Of a DNA stretch of 64,000 bases, positions 36,269 through 44,221 are shown one piece after another (positions within the stretch are counted from its first letter, which is position 1; each line of letters begins with the position of its first letter). The notes beneath the pieces are model-generated. The model was not told the origin of the DNA and did not search any database. It was given only the letters and a program-made list of their open reading frames with translations. The stretch is from Nostoc sp. TCL240-02 (GTDB taxonomy: Bacteria; Cyanobacteriota; Cyanobacteriia; Cyanobacteriales; Nostocaceae), in the NCBI RefSeq assembly GCF_013343235.1, contig NZ_CP040094.1, positions 256,501-320,500 of the forward strand, in the 5' to 3' direction. The position numbers and the translations under genes are program-made.

Positions 36269-37299
36269 TAGCGGTTATCAGTCTACTTCAGTACAGTAGG
36301 AGAGAGCAATTCTACTGATAATTGGTGGTGATGAAAGCCTACTCTCTCGACTTGCGTCAAAAAATAGTTGATGCTTATGCCTGCGGTGACATTTCCCAAC
36401 GAAAACTGGCTAAAAACTTTGGTGTCACCTTAAGTTTTGTGCAAAATTTACTCAAACGCCATCGAGAATTGGGGATGATAGGCCCCAAGGTGCGGACTGA
36501 GCAGACAGCAACAAAGTTGAATGCTGAACAGTTAGAAATCCTGCGCCAACTCGTCATAGCACAGCCCGATGCGACGTTAAGCGAATTGCGGGAACGACTT
36601 TACGAGAAAACAGAGGTCTTAATTGGGGTAGCTACGGTGAATCGGATGGTTCGCTGGAAACTTCACCTCAACCTCAAAAAAAAAGTCTCCACCTCACAAA
36701 AAAAGGTAGTGATGAAGTCCAACTAGCCCGATTTGAGTACTGGAAACTCTTGAGGGGGATACCCGTCGAAGAGCTGATTTTCTTAGATGAATCGGGAGTT
36801 AATCTGTCCTTCATCCGCAAATGTGCCCGCGCCTTGCCCTGGCCTTCAGGCCTATGCTCAAAAGCCCAACCGCAAAGGGAAAAATGTCTCGGTAATTGGT
36901 GCAATTAGCTTGAAAGGACTGCTCACCCAATGGAGTGGCTTAGGTTCTATCGATGCTTTGACTTTTGATGCCTTCATCGCCCAAAAGCTCGTACCCAAAC
37001 TTTGGCCTGGTGCAGTGGTGATCATGGATAACTGCTCAATCCATAAAAGTGATGAACTTGAAGCTTTGCTCATCGCTGCTGGCGCTCATCTCATTTATCT
37101 CCCCCCCTATTCTCCCGATTTTTCACCGATTGAGAATTGTTGGTCCAAGATTAAGAACATTCTCCGTCGCATCGGTGCAAGGACATACCCTGATTTACTC
37201 CAGGCATTAGATACGGCATTCGCAGAAGTGACAATAGAGAATTTGCTGGGTTGGTTTACTCACTGCTGCTACTGTACCTCACAAGACTGATAACCGCTA
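36269..37299 (+). mobile_element. IS630-type insertion sequence, copy A
   Basis: 1,031 bp. The ends read TAGCGGTTATCAGTCT and, inverted at the right, the same 16 bases, followed on both sides by GTACAGTAG after six divergent bases. Flanked by TA on both sides (36267-36268, 37300-37301), the IS630 target. Nearly identical to copy B at 41872 and in the same orientation. Confidence 0.85.
36331..37290 (+). pseudogene. IS630-family transposase, frame-disrupted (copy A)
   Basis: ATG 36331 encodes an HTH/homeodomain-like N-terminus (DISQRKLAKNFGVTLSFVQNLL) ending at a TAG soon after two A-runs of nine and seven. The catalytic C-terminal part is open at 36787-37290 with SVIGAISLKG, VIMDNCSIHK and DFSPIENCWSKIK, the D-D-E triad region. 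Copy B has A-runs of eight and six. In addition the stretch around 36835-36850 (CCCTGGCCTTCAGG) forces a further frame change. Programmed frameshifting is possible for the A-run, but two separate breaks make an inactive gene more likely. Confidence 0.75.
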
Positions 37300-37692
37300 T
37301 ATGTTTTCCAATCTTATTGCTTTTCCATTCGGAGGGAAGTTAATTGCACAATCAAAGACTTTACTCTTATCTGGAGGATGCTCCCAATTATCCGTCATCC
37401 AAATCACCTGGACAAGACGATAAATATTAAATTCTTCTCCAGCATTTCCATCAGGATAAAGTTGCTTATTCAGCATTTGAACAACGTGCGTTACTTTGCT
37501 ACGTTGTCTTAAAATTATCAGTTCACCTTCTTGTGGAGTCTTGGCATTTATTTCGTCTCTATTTTCTAAATTTCTCCAATGTAAAGCAAAAATCTTTAAT
37601 TCTGGATGTATAGTAAATATGCTTTGATAAGCCCAATCTTCACCATTTAAGGGTTTTACGTTTTTAGTCCAAATTAATCCATTTAAATCCAT
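37297..37692 (-). pseudogene. Hypothetical gene split by IS630-A and IS1634 (5' part)
   Basis: ATG 37692 reads 131 residues, ending in the IS at TAG 37297. Deleting IS630-A with one TA continues the frame into 36268-36227 (QAFQERWSTEGLAFQ). Deleting IS1634 with one GTTGAA continues to 34517-34486 (QHLQSVLNIH, TAA). The ancestral product is therefore about 156 aa. The middle segment GELIILRQRSKVTHVVQMLN resembles a PUA/EVE-like beta strand set; this is a weak resemblance. No signal peptide is seen. The loss of the last 25 residues may or may not abolish function. Confidence 0.8.
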
Positions 37693-37813
37693 AACTATTT
37701 CTCAATATTGTTGTAATAGAGAAGCTACCGATTTAGTTTTCCCTAAAATCTCGTTAAAATAACAAAACTTGTTTTTACACATATTAATAAAAAGTGTCAA
37801 ACTGAGTCGAACT

Positions 37814-37879
37814 TTAGGTATAAGTCCAACGCTCAGAGTATTTAGGCAATGGGTAAAAGAGGAAATTACTCAAACTTAA
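37814..37879 (+). pseudogene. Relic of a Uma2-family 3' end
   Basis: Reads LGISPTLRVFRQWVKEEITQT then TAA. It matches the C-terminus of the intact Uma2 protein at 43571-43636 (LGRSPTLRAFRQWVRKQINPT, stop) at most positions, DNA included. There is no upstream coding sequence, so this is a leftover fragment. Confidence 0.7.
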
Positions 37880-38661
37880 CGTAACGACTGCTCTTTTAAC
37901 AACTCACTCACCCAAGCTGAATAAACTTCTCCAAGGGGCGGAATTGGTTCACCACTATAATCTATAACCAAATCAAATCCGGCGCGATCGTATACGCCGT
38001 GTATTAATGCTTGTAAGTCTAGTAATGGTTCTGTATCACCCTGACGTAGAGGTAACAAAAAAGTGGGAATCTGCTCTTGTAGTCCAAATGGATATAATTC
38101 TGCTTTAGGGCGATATTCACTCCGACTTACCAAAATACGATAGTCTGACTTAATTTGATTACCTAAAATTGGCATGGGTTCGCCGCCACGCAACAAGTCT
38201 ATTTCTATTAGATGAGTCAAGCTACCTAATACTTGCTGACGTTTACTTTCGTATGCCTTTCTTCCTTCACCAGTACGCTTATTTTTTGGTGATAAAATTT
38301 CAATCACTGTGACAACTTCTCCGGTTGCTACTTCCCGAACTTCTAGGTATCCTTCTCGTACTTCTTCTAGAATAGGAAGATTGACAGTTATTGGTTTTGT
38401 AAGCGGTATAGCGATCGCAATATTAGACGGTTCTTTTTCTGTGTTTGTTAAAGAACGTCCGACAACCACATCAGGAATACCAACTAGGATAGAATTTTCA
38501 TCTGTCATTTGATATACTCGTTTCTCAACCGCTACTCGATATTTGGGTCGTAGTTGAGGAGCAATTACATCTGCGATCGCAATTATCAACCGACTGTGAA
38601 CTTCAGCCCAGAATTCGGGATTTTCTAAGTAGGGGTTCATCCCTGGAAACGGTGAAGGCAT
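37876..38661 (-). CDS. DUF4058-family protein
   Basis: 261 aa. It begins PSPFPGMNPYLENPEFWAEVH, the family's diagnostic N-terminus, and goes on with VVTVIEILSPKNKRTGEGRKAY and the acidic EILSPxNK strand that recalls PD-(D/E)XK folds. VEIDLLRGGEPMP and a C-terminal PPLGEVYSAWVSELL follow. DUF4058 genes are abundant in cyanobacteria; nuclease activity has been suggested from fold resemblance but is not established here. Its 3' end overlaps the Uma2 relic by four bases. Confidence 0.85.
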   Translation of the reverse strand: MPSPFPGMNPYLENPEFWAEVHSRLIIAIADVIAPQLRPKYRVAVEKRVYQMTDENSILVGIPDVVVGRSLTNTEKEPSNIAIAIPLTKPITVNLPILEEVREGYLEVREVATGEVVTVIEILSPKNKRTGEGRKAYESKRQQVLGSLTHLIEIDLLRGGEPMPILGNQIKSDYRILVSRSEYRPKAELYPFGLQEQIPTFLLPLRQGDTEPLLDLQALIHGVYDRAGFDLVIDYSGEPIPPLGEVYSAWVSELLKEQSLR

Positions 38662-38936
38662 AAGCTTGGCAAAACAATATTCTTACTGTTTATCCTAACA
38701 ATCTGGGCTGCCATGAAGAGTAATGAGTTAAAAGGGGTATCAATCTTCTAATGACAAAAGAGTTCTGCCCCCAATAAATGGGGCAAATACCTCAGTGCAA
38801 GCATAAAGCACTCAGTACTGAGTTTTAGGAATTAATTCTGCAAAATTATAGCTTGCTGCTCTTGAGGAGAAGTTTCATAAAAGCATTTGGGAATTATGTG
38901 ATTAAGTATATCCATCTTAACCACACAGAAAAACTC

Positions 38937-39833
38937 ATGGGCTTTATAATCTCTCTTCTAACTAGCCTAATTGCAATCCTCGTTTGTCTGAATACAGGTA
39001 GGATCTCTGGCGAAAAGTCGCGTTTAGCAATACGCACAATTACGATATTGATTAGCAGTATTGCAATACTGAATTCTATTTCTAGGCTTTTGGTGATTGT
39101 CCCACCAGGCAATATTGGTGTCGTCAACTTATTTGGTGAGGTTTCCGAAACTACTCTTAATCCTGGTGTCCACTTGTTGAATCCCTTTAACAAAGTGCTG
39201 AATTTTTCCACTCGCATTAAGGATGTGAAGGAAAACATAGATGTAACAACCCAAGAAGGTTTGAGTTTAAATCTTGATGTCAGTCTTCAGTACAAGCTCG
39301 ATCCCCAGAAAGCAGCTACAGTATATAAAACCATTGGAACTGATGAAACACAACTGGTAATTTCCAGATTCCGCTCTACCGTTCGGGCTATTACTGCAAA
39401 CTACCCAGCTAGTGCGATTTACTCTACCAAACGTCAAGAAATCGCCCAAAAAATTGACCAACAACTCACCCAAGAGATACCCACTTTGGGTTTCATAGTT
39501 GAGGAAGCTCTTTTACGAAACGTCAAAATGCCTGATATTCTACAAGTTGCAATTCAAAACAAACTCAAGACAGAGCAAGAAAACCAGCAAATGAAATTTG
39601 TTTTAGAGAAAGAGCGTCAAGAGGCAGAACGAAAGCGTATTGAAGCTCAAGGCATAGCTGATTCTCAAAAAATTATCTCCAGTGGACTTACCAACCAAGT
39701 GCTACAATTACGAGCGATTGAAGCCACAGAAAAGCTAGCTCAATCAAATAATTCTAAAATTGTAGTTATTGGTTCTGAAAAAGGTGGAGCGCCTATTCTG
39801 ATCCAGCCAGAAGCAGGAACTTCAAGACCCTAA
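38937..39833 (+). CDS. SPFH/prohibitin-family membrane protein
   Basis: 298 aa from ATG 38937; a TTG-initiated longer form from 38853 is less likely. Two N-terminal hydrophobic segments (FIISLLTSLIAILVCL, TITILISSIAILNSI), then the SPFH domain: LLVIVPPGNIGVVNLFGEV, NPGVHLLNPF, FSTRIKDVKENIDVTTQEGLSLNLDVSLQYKL (written here as the region 100-135). A coiled coil with KERQEAERKRIEAQGIADSQ and the motif ATEKLAQSNNSKIVVIGS ends it. This is the prohibitin layout: membrane-bound scaffolding rings. Partners unknown. Confidence 0.88.
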   Translation: MGFIISLLTSLIAILVCLNTGRISGEKSRLAIRTITILISSIAILNSISRLLVIVPPGNIGVVNLFGEVSETTLNPGVHLLNPFNKVLNFSTRIKDVKENIDVTTQEGLSLNLDVSLQYKLDPQKAATVYKTIGTDETQLVISRFRSTVRAITANYPASAIYSTKRQEIAQKIDQQLTQEIPTLGFIVEEALLRNVKMPDILQVAIQNKLKTEQENQQMKFVLEKERQEAERKRIEAQGIADSQKIISSGLTNQVLQLRAIEATEKLAQSNNSKIVVIGSEKGGAPILIQPEAGTSRP

Positions 39834-39967
39834 AATTTTAATATCAGGCTAATGGCTTGGCAGCAAAGAATCTTTGCTTCAATTACACCAGCTTGTTGGG
39901 CGATCGCCTTTAGCAGATGTTCTTGATACGGTTCAATATAAATCTGCTTACGAATTTTACTCGACAC
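39830..39967 (-). pseudogene. Decayed ribbon-helix-helix antitoxin-like ORF, 45 aa
   Basis: GTG 39967 reads SSKIRKQIYIEPYQEHLLKA, IAQQAG, then VIEAKILCCQAISLILKF, stop. The first 30 residues fit CopG-like RHH antitoxins of cyanobacteria (basic beta strand, IEPxQExLLK helix). The expected second helix (about TEAEIIRQAI) is altered and the usual tail is missing, so it looks truncated. No toxin gene is adjacent. It converges with the SPFH gene and overlaps its last four bases. Confidence 0.55.
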
Positions 39968-40027
39968 AATTTAAATTTTAGATGATGTATACATTACTTG
40001 CTTTGCTAGTAAGGTGCGTAGGCATCG

Positions 40028-40147
40028 ATCACTCTCGGCTTTGGTTCCTTCCAGTCGGAATATGACCATCTTCAGGAAGTGCCGAAAAAAGTCGCCAAAC
40101 GTATCATTCAAAGTAATGGCAATAGTGGTAACGGCAACGGCAAGTAA
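40028..40147 (+). pseudogene. Relic of an EF-G-like 3' end
   Basis: Reads ITLGFGSFQSEYDHLQEV, then PKKVAKRIIQSNGNSGNGNGK and TAA. The EF-G-like gene ends TLGVGSFHWEYDHLQEV, PEKLAERVIHSNGNSGNGNGK, TAA at 34432, and the match continues about 14 bases past the stop. It is roughly 80% similar, so it is an old fragment or came from another paralogue. There is no 5' part. Confidence 0.85.
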
Positions 40148-40276
40148 TTTTGGATTTGGAATTAATGTAGAGTAGCGATCGCTCCAAGGACACCCACAAA
40201 GATTATCCTTATTCTTTTGCCAAATATTTTTTTTAATAAGCTTATTTGTTAACTTAGTAGATAAAATAAATTCACC

Positions 40277-40404
40277 TGGCAATCTTTCACAAGATGATAG
40301 TGAAAATATAAGAAAAATAATCGAAGAAGGTCGTAAACAAAAAGTTTCCGTAATGGAGATTGAAATGAGTCATGATGTTGCTACAGGAGTTAGTATAAAA
40401 GGTC
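40277..40404 (+). pseudogene. Left part of a short gene interrupted by IS701 and IS630-B
   Basis: An open frame ends SENIRKIIEEGRKQKVSV, MEIEMSHDVATGVSIKG at the IS701 edge; the first ATG is at 40353 and no convincing start lies upstream. Immediately right of IS630-B (42904-42975) the frame GVDVTIGGKGNTKYVMKVKY, KYD, stop has matching beta-rich character. With both elements removed the two pieces abut, but frames differ by one base, so a further small change is needed. Confidence 0.4.
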
Positions 40405-40408
40405 TATA

Positions 40409-41869
40409 CCCCTCTTCTGTCACTCTCCGAGATAAGCAAGTAGTAAATAAGTGAAATCATCCAGAAGCAAAAAAGGGTTTAAATTGGTTCATGGCACAAA
40501 TTAAATGATTAAATCCTAGCAATAAATGAGAATTTGGAAAAATATCTAACCAGGGATAAATCAGCCAAAATAGTAAAAGAGGTTGGACAATTAAACGAAG
40601 ATTATTAAGAGTATTCTTCCATCCAGAATTATGATTCCATTGTTGATGATGAGAAAAATCTACACAATTAACATAACTAGTACCTATCACCTCAGTTTCA
40701 ATTTGAAGAGATTGATTTAAGGCTAAAAAGGCTGGGGAATTTAGACTAATCATTGTGTAAACACAAAAAATAATTTCCCACCATCTCTCTATATGTTGAA
40801 AATTTGTCAAGCGATAATCTGTCCAGCCGAGTTCCTGTTTACATTGTCGAAACCCATATTCTACCCAGGTTCTTAATCCATATAAATCGCCTAAAGTTTT
40901 TTTGAGATTTCCTTGAAGATTCGTCATGACAAATGAAGTGGAATTATCCGGCATTGTTTCTGGATCAGTAGTTATTTCCCAGTAAGTTATGGCTCTTTTT
41001 TTACCATAAATTATTTCTCGGATATATCTGATTTCGGATTTTTTATTACTAAATGTTCTCTCAAATTTGCACCACTTGTTAGCTCTAACGCTCTGATTAG
41101 CTGGTAGCCAGACTCCGTGATTACTTCTAATTGCTACAACATAAGCTAATTCATATTCATTGAGCTTTTTGATGAATTTGCTACTTTCACCATATAAACT
41201 ATCGGCTAATACTAATTCAATATTAAACCCCTCATTTATTAATTCTGTAATAATTTCTGACGCTAACTCTATTTTGGTTTTATATTTATCTCCTGATTTG
41301 AGCGTCCCTTTCGGTTTAAATACTTTGAAACTTAATGGAAATGTTACATTTTCATAAACTCCATAAGCATTGACTGATACTATTCCATTATCTATTTTTC
41401 CTACACTCCCTAGATATTGTCTTGCAACATAATCTGTCTTTTTACCTTTTTTCCTATCTCCAGTTTCATCTATTACTACGGTTATCGCCTGACTATTTAA
41501 TGCTTTCTTTAATTTATCTAATCTTCGGCTCTTTAATTTATTTGCTGACCAATCTGAATAGGCTATGAAATGATGTAATGACTGTGCCGAGTTTATACTT
41601 ACTACTTTGGCTATTTCTGGTAATGATTTTCTTTTTATTGGTGCAATTATCCCTAAATGTAAATATTTGAAGCATTCATAATTTCTTACTTCTTTGAACA
41701 GGTCTTTATACTCTGCACAATATTCATCTATGATCGCAACTGTTGGCTGGGCATCTCTTGCCAAATGTTTTAGGATTTGTAATTCTACATCCATTGCCCT
41801 GCTTACCTGAAGAGAGTTTTTTCTTTTAATCCTTTTATTCAGAATACTCGGAAAGTGACAGAAGAGGGT
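40409..41869 (-). mobile_element. IS701-type insertion sequence, complete
   Basis: 22-bp inverted ends starting CCCTCTTCTGTCACTCTCCG at 40410 and, inverted, CCCTCTTCTGTCACTTTCCG at 41868, one mismatch. TATA occurs on both sides (40405-40408 and 41870-41873), consistent with a 4-bp target duplication. The right copy is shared with the left edge of IS630-B, so this element landed at that edge. Confidence 0.85.
40457..41794 (-). CDS. IS701-family DDE transposase
   Basis: 445 aa, intact. Catalytic-type motifs: TVVIDETGDRKKGKKTDYVA (first Asp), ELVLADSLYGES (second Asp), and GLRTWVEYGFRQCKQELG (Glu region). N-terminal helical domain with SLHHFIAYSDWSANKL, typical of the family. Starts 74 bp inside the right repeat. 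Confidence 0.9.
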   Translation of the reverse strand: MDVELQILKHLARDAQPTVAIIDEYCAEYKDLFKEVRNYECFKYLHLGIIAPIKRKSLPEIAKVVSINSAQSLHHFIAYSDWSANKLKSRRLDKLKKALNSQAITVVIDETGDRKKGKKTDYVARQYLGSVGKIDNGIVSVNAYGVYENVTFPLSFKVFKPKGTLKSGDKYKTKIELASEIITELINEGFNIELVLADSLYGESSKFIKKLNEYELAYVVAIRSNHGVWLPANQSVRANKWCKFERTFSNKKSEIRYIREIIYGKKRAITYWEITTDPETMPDNSTSFVMTNLQGNLKKTLGDLYGLRTWVEYGFRQCKQELGWTDYRLTNFQHIERWWEIIFCVYTMISLNSPAFLALNQSLQIETEVIGTSYVNCVDFSHHQQWNHNSGWKNTLNNLRLIVQPLLLFWLIYPWLDIFPNSHLLLGFNHLICAMNQFKPFFASG

Positions 41870-41871
41870 TA

Positions 41872-42900
41872 TAGTGGTTATCAGTCTACTTCAGTACAGT
41901 AGGAGAGAGCAATTCTACTGATAATTGGTGGTGATGAAAGCCTACTCTCTCGACTTGCGTCAAAAAATAGTTGATGCTTATGCCTGCGGTGACATTTCCC
42001 AACGAAAACTGGCTAAAAACTTTGGTGTCACCTTAAGTTTTGTGCAAAATTTACTCAAACGCCATCGAGAATTGGGGATGATAGGCCCCAAGGTGCGGAC
42101 TGAGCAGACAGCAACAAAGTTGAATGCTGAACAGTTAGAAATCCTGCGCCAACTCGTCATAGCACAGCCCGATGCGACGTTAAGCGAATTGCGGGAACGA
42201 CTTTACGAGAAAACAGAGGTCTTAATTGGGGTAGCTACGGTGAATCGGATGGTTCGCTGGAAACTTCACCTCAACCTCAAAAAAAAGTCTCCACCTCACA
42301 AAAAAGGTAGTGATGAAGTCCAACTAGCCCGATTTGAGTACTGGAAACTCTTGAGGGGGATACCCGTCGAAGAGCTGATTTTCTTAGATGAATCGGGAGT
42401 TAATCTGTCCTTCATCCGCAAATGTGCCCGCGCCTTGCCTGGCGCTTCGGGCCTATGCTCAAAAGCCCAACCGCAAAGGGAAAAATGTCTCGGTAATTGG
42501 TGCAATTAGCTTGAAAGGACTGCTCACCCAATGGAGTGGCTTAGGTTCTATCGATGCTTTGACTTTTGATGCCTTCATCGCCCAAAAGCTCGTACCCAAA
42601 CTTTGGCCTGGTGCAGTGGTGATCATGGATAACTGCTCAATCCATAAAAGTGATGAACTTGAAGCTTTGCTCATCGCTGCTGGCGCTCATCTCATTTATC
42701 TCCCCCCCTATTCTCCCGATTTTTCACCGATTGAGAATTGTTGGTCCAAGATTAAGAACATTCTCCGTCGCATCGGTGCAAGGACATACCCTGATTTACT
42801 CCAGGCATTAGATACGGCATTCGCAGAAGTGACAATAGAGAATTTGCTGGGTTGGTTTACTCACTGCTGCTACTGTACCTCACAAGACTGATAACCGCTA
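41872..42900 (+). mobile_element. IS630-type insertion sequence, copy B
   Basis: 1,029 bp, ends TAGTGGTTATCAGTCT and (inverted) TAGCGGTTATCAGTCT. TA lies on both sides. It differs from copy A only at the first inverted-repeat base pair, in two A-run lengths and in one about 14-bp patch. Its left neighbour is IS701. Confidence 0.85.
41934..42891 (+). pseudogene. IS630-family transposase, frame-disrupted (copy B)
   Basis: Here the A-runs are eight and six, and the first frame continues through DEVQLARFEYWKLL and LIFLDESGVNLSFIRK (first catalytic Asp) to about 42509. The remaining catalytic part (SVIGAISLKG, VIMDNCSIHK, DFSPIENCWSK) is in the +1 frame from about 42445. Deleting one T in GGCGCTTCGGGCC would restore ALPGARAYAQKPNRKG, so this copy needs only one single-base repair. 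Confidence 0.8.
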
Positions 42901-42902
42901 TA

Positions 42903-42975
42903 AGGTGTTGACGTAACAATTGGTGGTAAAGGTAATACCAAATATGTGATGAAGGTAAAATACAAGTACGATTAG
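42903..42975 (+). pseudogene. Right part of the IS-interrupted short gene
   Basis: GVDVTIGGKGNTKYVMKVKY, KYD, TAG. It has no start codon and begins exactly at the IS630-B edge. See the left part at 40277. Confidence 0.35.
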
Positions 42976-42985
42976 GTAAGGAATT

Positions 42986-43636
42986 ATGGTAACACTTCAA
43001 TTACGACAATTAAGTGTTCCGCCGGGACATAGAGTAATACTCCACGATGTTAGCTGGCAAGAATTTGAGGCGATTTTAGAAGAACTTGGCGACCATCGAG
43101 CCGCTCGATTGGCTTACAGCCAGAGAACTTTGGAGATGAGAATGCCATTACCAAAGCATGAAAAAGCCAAAGTCATCATTGGGGATTTGGTGAAAATACT
43201 GCTGGAGGAGTTAGAAATTGACTGTGAAACATTTGGCTCAACAACCTTTAAACGTGAAGATATGGCTTTTGGTATAGAGTCTGATGACTCTTTCTACATT
43301 CAAAATCATGCTCAAATGATTGGTAAAGAGCGAATAGACTTGACGGTTGATCCGCCACCTGACTTAGCAATTGAAGTTGATGTTACTTCCAAAACTCAAC
43401 TAGATGCTTACGAAGCATTGCGAGTTCCTGAACTGTGGCGATATGAAGCTGGCAAGCTACAAATTAATATTCTTCAAGATGGCAAATACATTGAGTCTGA
43501 AATTAGTTCTACTTTTCCCAACTTGTCCATTGTTGAAGCAATTCCCCAGTTTGTAGAACAGAGCCTAATTTTAGGTAGAAGTCCAACGCTTAGAGCATTT
43601 CGTCAATGGGTAAGAAAGCAAATCAACCCAACTTAA
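42986..43636 (+). CDS. Uma2-family endonuclease-like protein
   Basis: 216 aa from ATG 42986 with AAGGA upstream. PD-(D/E)XK-type core: LRMPLPKHEKAKVIIGDLV-like region near residue 50, ESDDSFYIQN, RIDLTVDPPPDLAIEVDVTS (the D...ExD active-site strand pair) and LRVPELWRYEAGKL. These genes are highly amplified in cyanobacteria and are thought to be mobile or nuclease-like; biochemical activity is not established. A fragment of a related gene is at 37814. Confidence 0.88.
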   Translation: MVTLQLRQLSVPPGHRVILHDVSWQEFEAILEELGDHRAARLAYSQRTLEMRMPLPKHEKAKVIIGDLVKILLEELEIDCETFGSTTFKREDMAFGIESDDSFYIQNHAQMIGKERIDLTVDPPPDLAIEVDVTSKTQLDAYEALRVPELWRYEAGKLQINILQDGKYIESEISSTFPNLSIVEAIPQFVEQSLILGRSPTLRAFRQWVRKQINPT

Positions 43637-43743
43637 TCTAATTCTTGCTCTATTGATGCTAAATCTCTTACCCAATGTTCGAGTTGTCCCATTCCCACTT
43701 TGCTACTGGCTGAATGATACAGTATGAGCGTTGCTAGAAACTG

Positions 43744-44142
43744 ATGACTATGAGCGGCGAGATTGTCGAAAAACTCAAGGAAGCTAGTACTGGCTTGTTA
43801 ATAATGAGCGAGTCGGATTACCCTTTCGAGGTTGTTCAATGGGAAGGTGCTGCACCTGCAACCCAGGAGAAAATATTACAGCTAACAGGTTCTCAAAACC
43901 TGCCAGTCGAAGTAGTAGAGTTGGACTATTTCTTTCGTAATTGTGCATTTGAGCAAGAGTGGCACAATGAATTACAGAAAAAAGATGTTAAAAGATTTCA
44001 AACACTTATGCAGACACTAAAAGATAATCTTAGTGACATCAGCGTTTATCGTGTTGGACAAATAAATATTGACGCTTATATCATCGGACAAACTAAAGAT
44101 GGTGACTTAGCTGGAGTAGTAACAAAACTGGTTGAAACCTAG
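43744..44142 (+). CDS. nuiA: Nuclease A inhibitor NuiA-like
   Basis: 132 aa. It shares the NuiA features I recognise: GLLIMSESDYPFEVVQW, LPVEVVELDYFFRN and VYRVGQINIDAYIIGQTKDGDLAGV. It is acidic overall, as expected for an inhibitor that plugs the NucA active site. It sits directly opposite a NucA-like nuclease gene, with a shared terminator between them. ATG 43744, or 43750 (MSGEIV). A cytoplasmic protector is inferred from the known Anabaena pair. Confidence 0.9.
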   Translation: MTMSGEIVEKLKEASTGLLIMSESDYPFEVVQWEGAAPATQEKILQLTGSQNLPVEVVELDYFFRNCAFEQEWHNELQKKDVKRFQTLMQTLKDNLSDISVYRVGQINIDAYIIGQTKDGDLAGVVTKLVET

Positions 44143-44168
44143 TATATAGGTAGAAATTTCTTTAAATA

Positions 44169-44198
44169 AAAGCCTAGCCATTTGTGCAGCTAGGCTTT
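44169..44198. terminator. Bidirectional terminator between nuiA and nucA
   Basis: AAAGCCTAGC (44169-44178), 10-nt loop, GCTAGGCTTT (44189-44198), with A/T runs on both sides. Confidence 0.8.
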
Positions 44199-44221
44199 CT
44201 CATTTCTTAAATCATCTAAAC

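Noticed and set aside
8277..38783. Recurring CCCCAATAAATGGGG hairpin (8277 and 38769)
   Set aside because: Only two short copies; could be chance or a common terminator type, too little for a repeat family.
37299..41872. Composite transposon formed by the two IS630 copies
   Set aside because: Direct copies flank 4.6 kb, but each has its own TA target and both transposases are broken; no sign that the segment moved as a unit.
43633..43752. Minus-strand frame ending GQLEHWVRDLASIEQELD, resembling a helical protein tail
   Set aside because: No start codon outside nuiA and too short to identify; perhaps another 3' relic, but not supportable.
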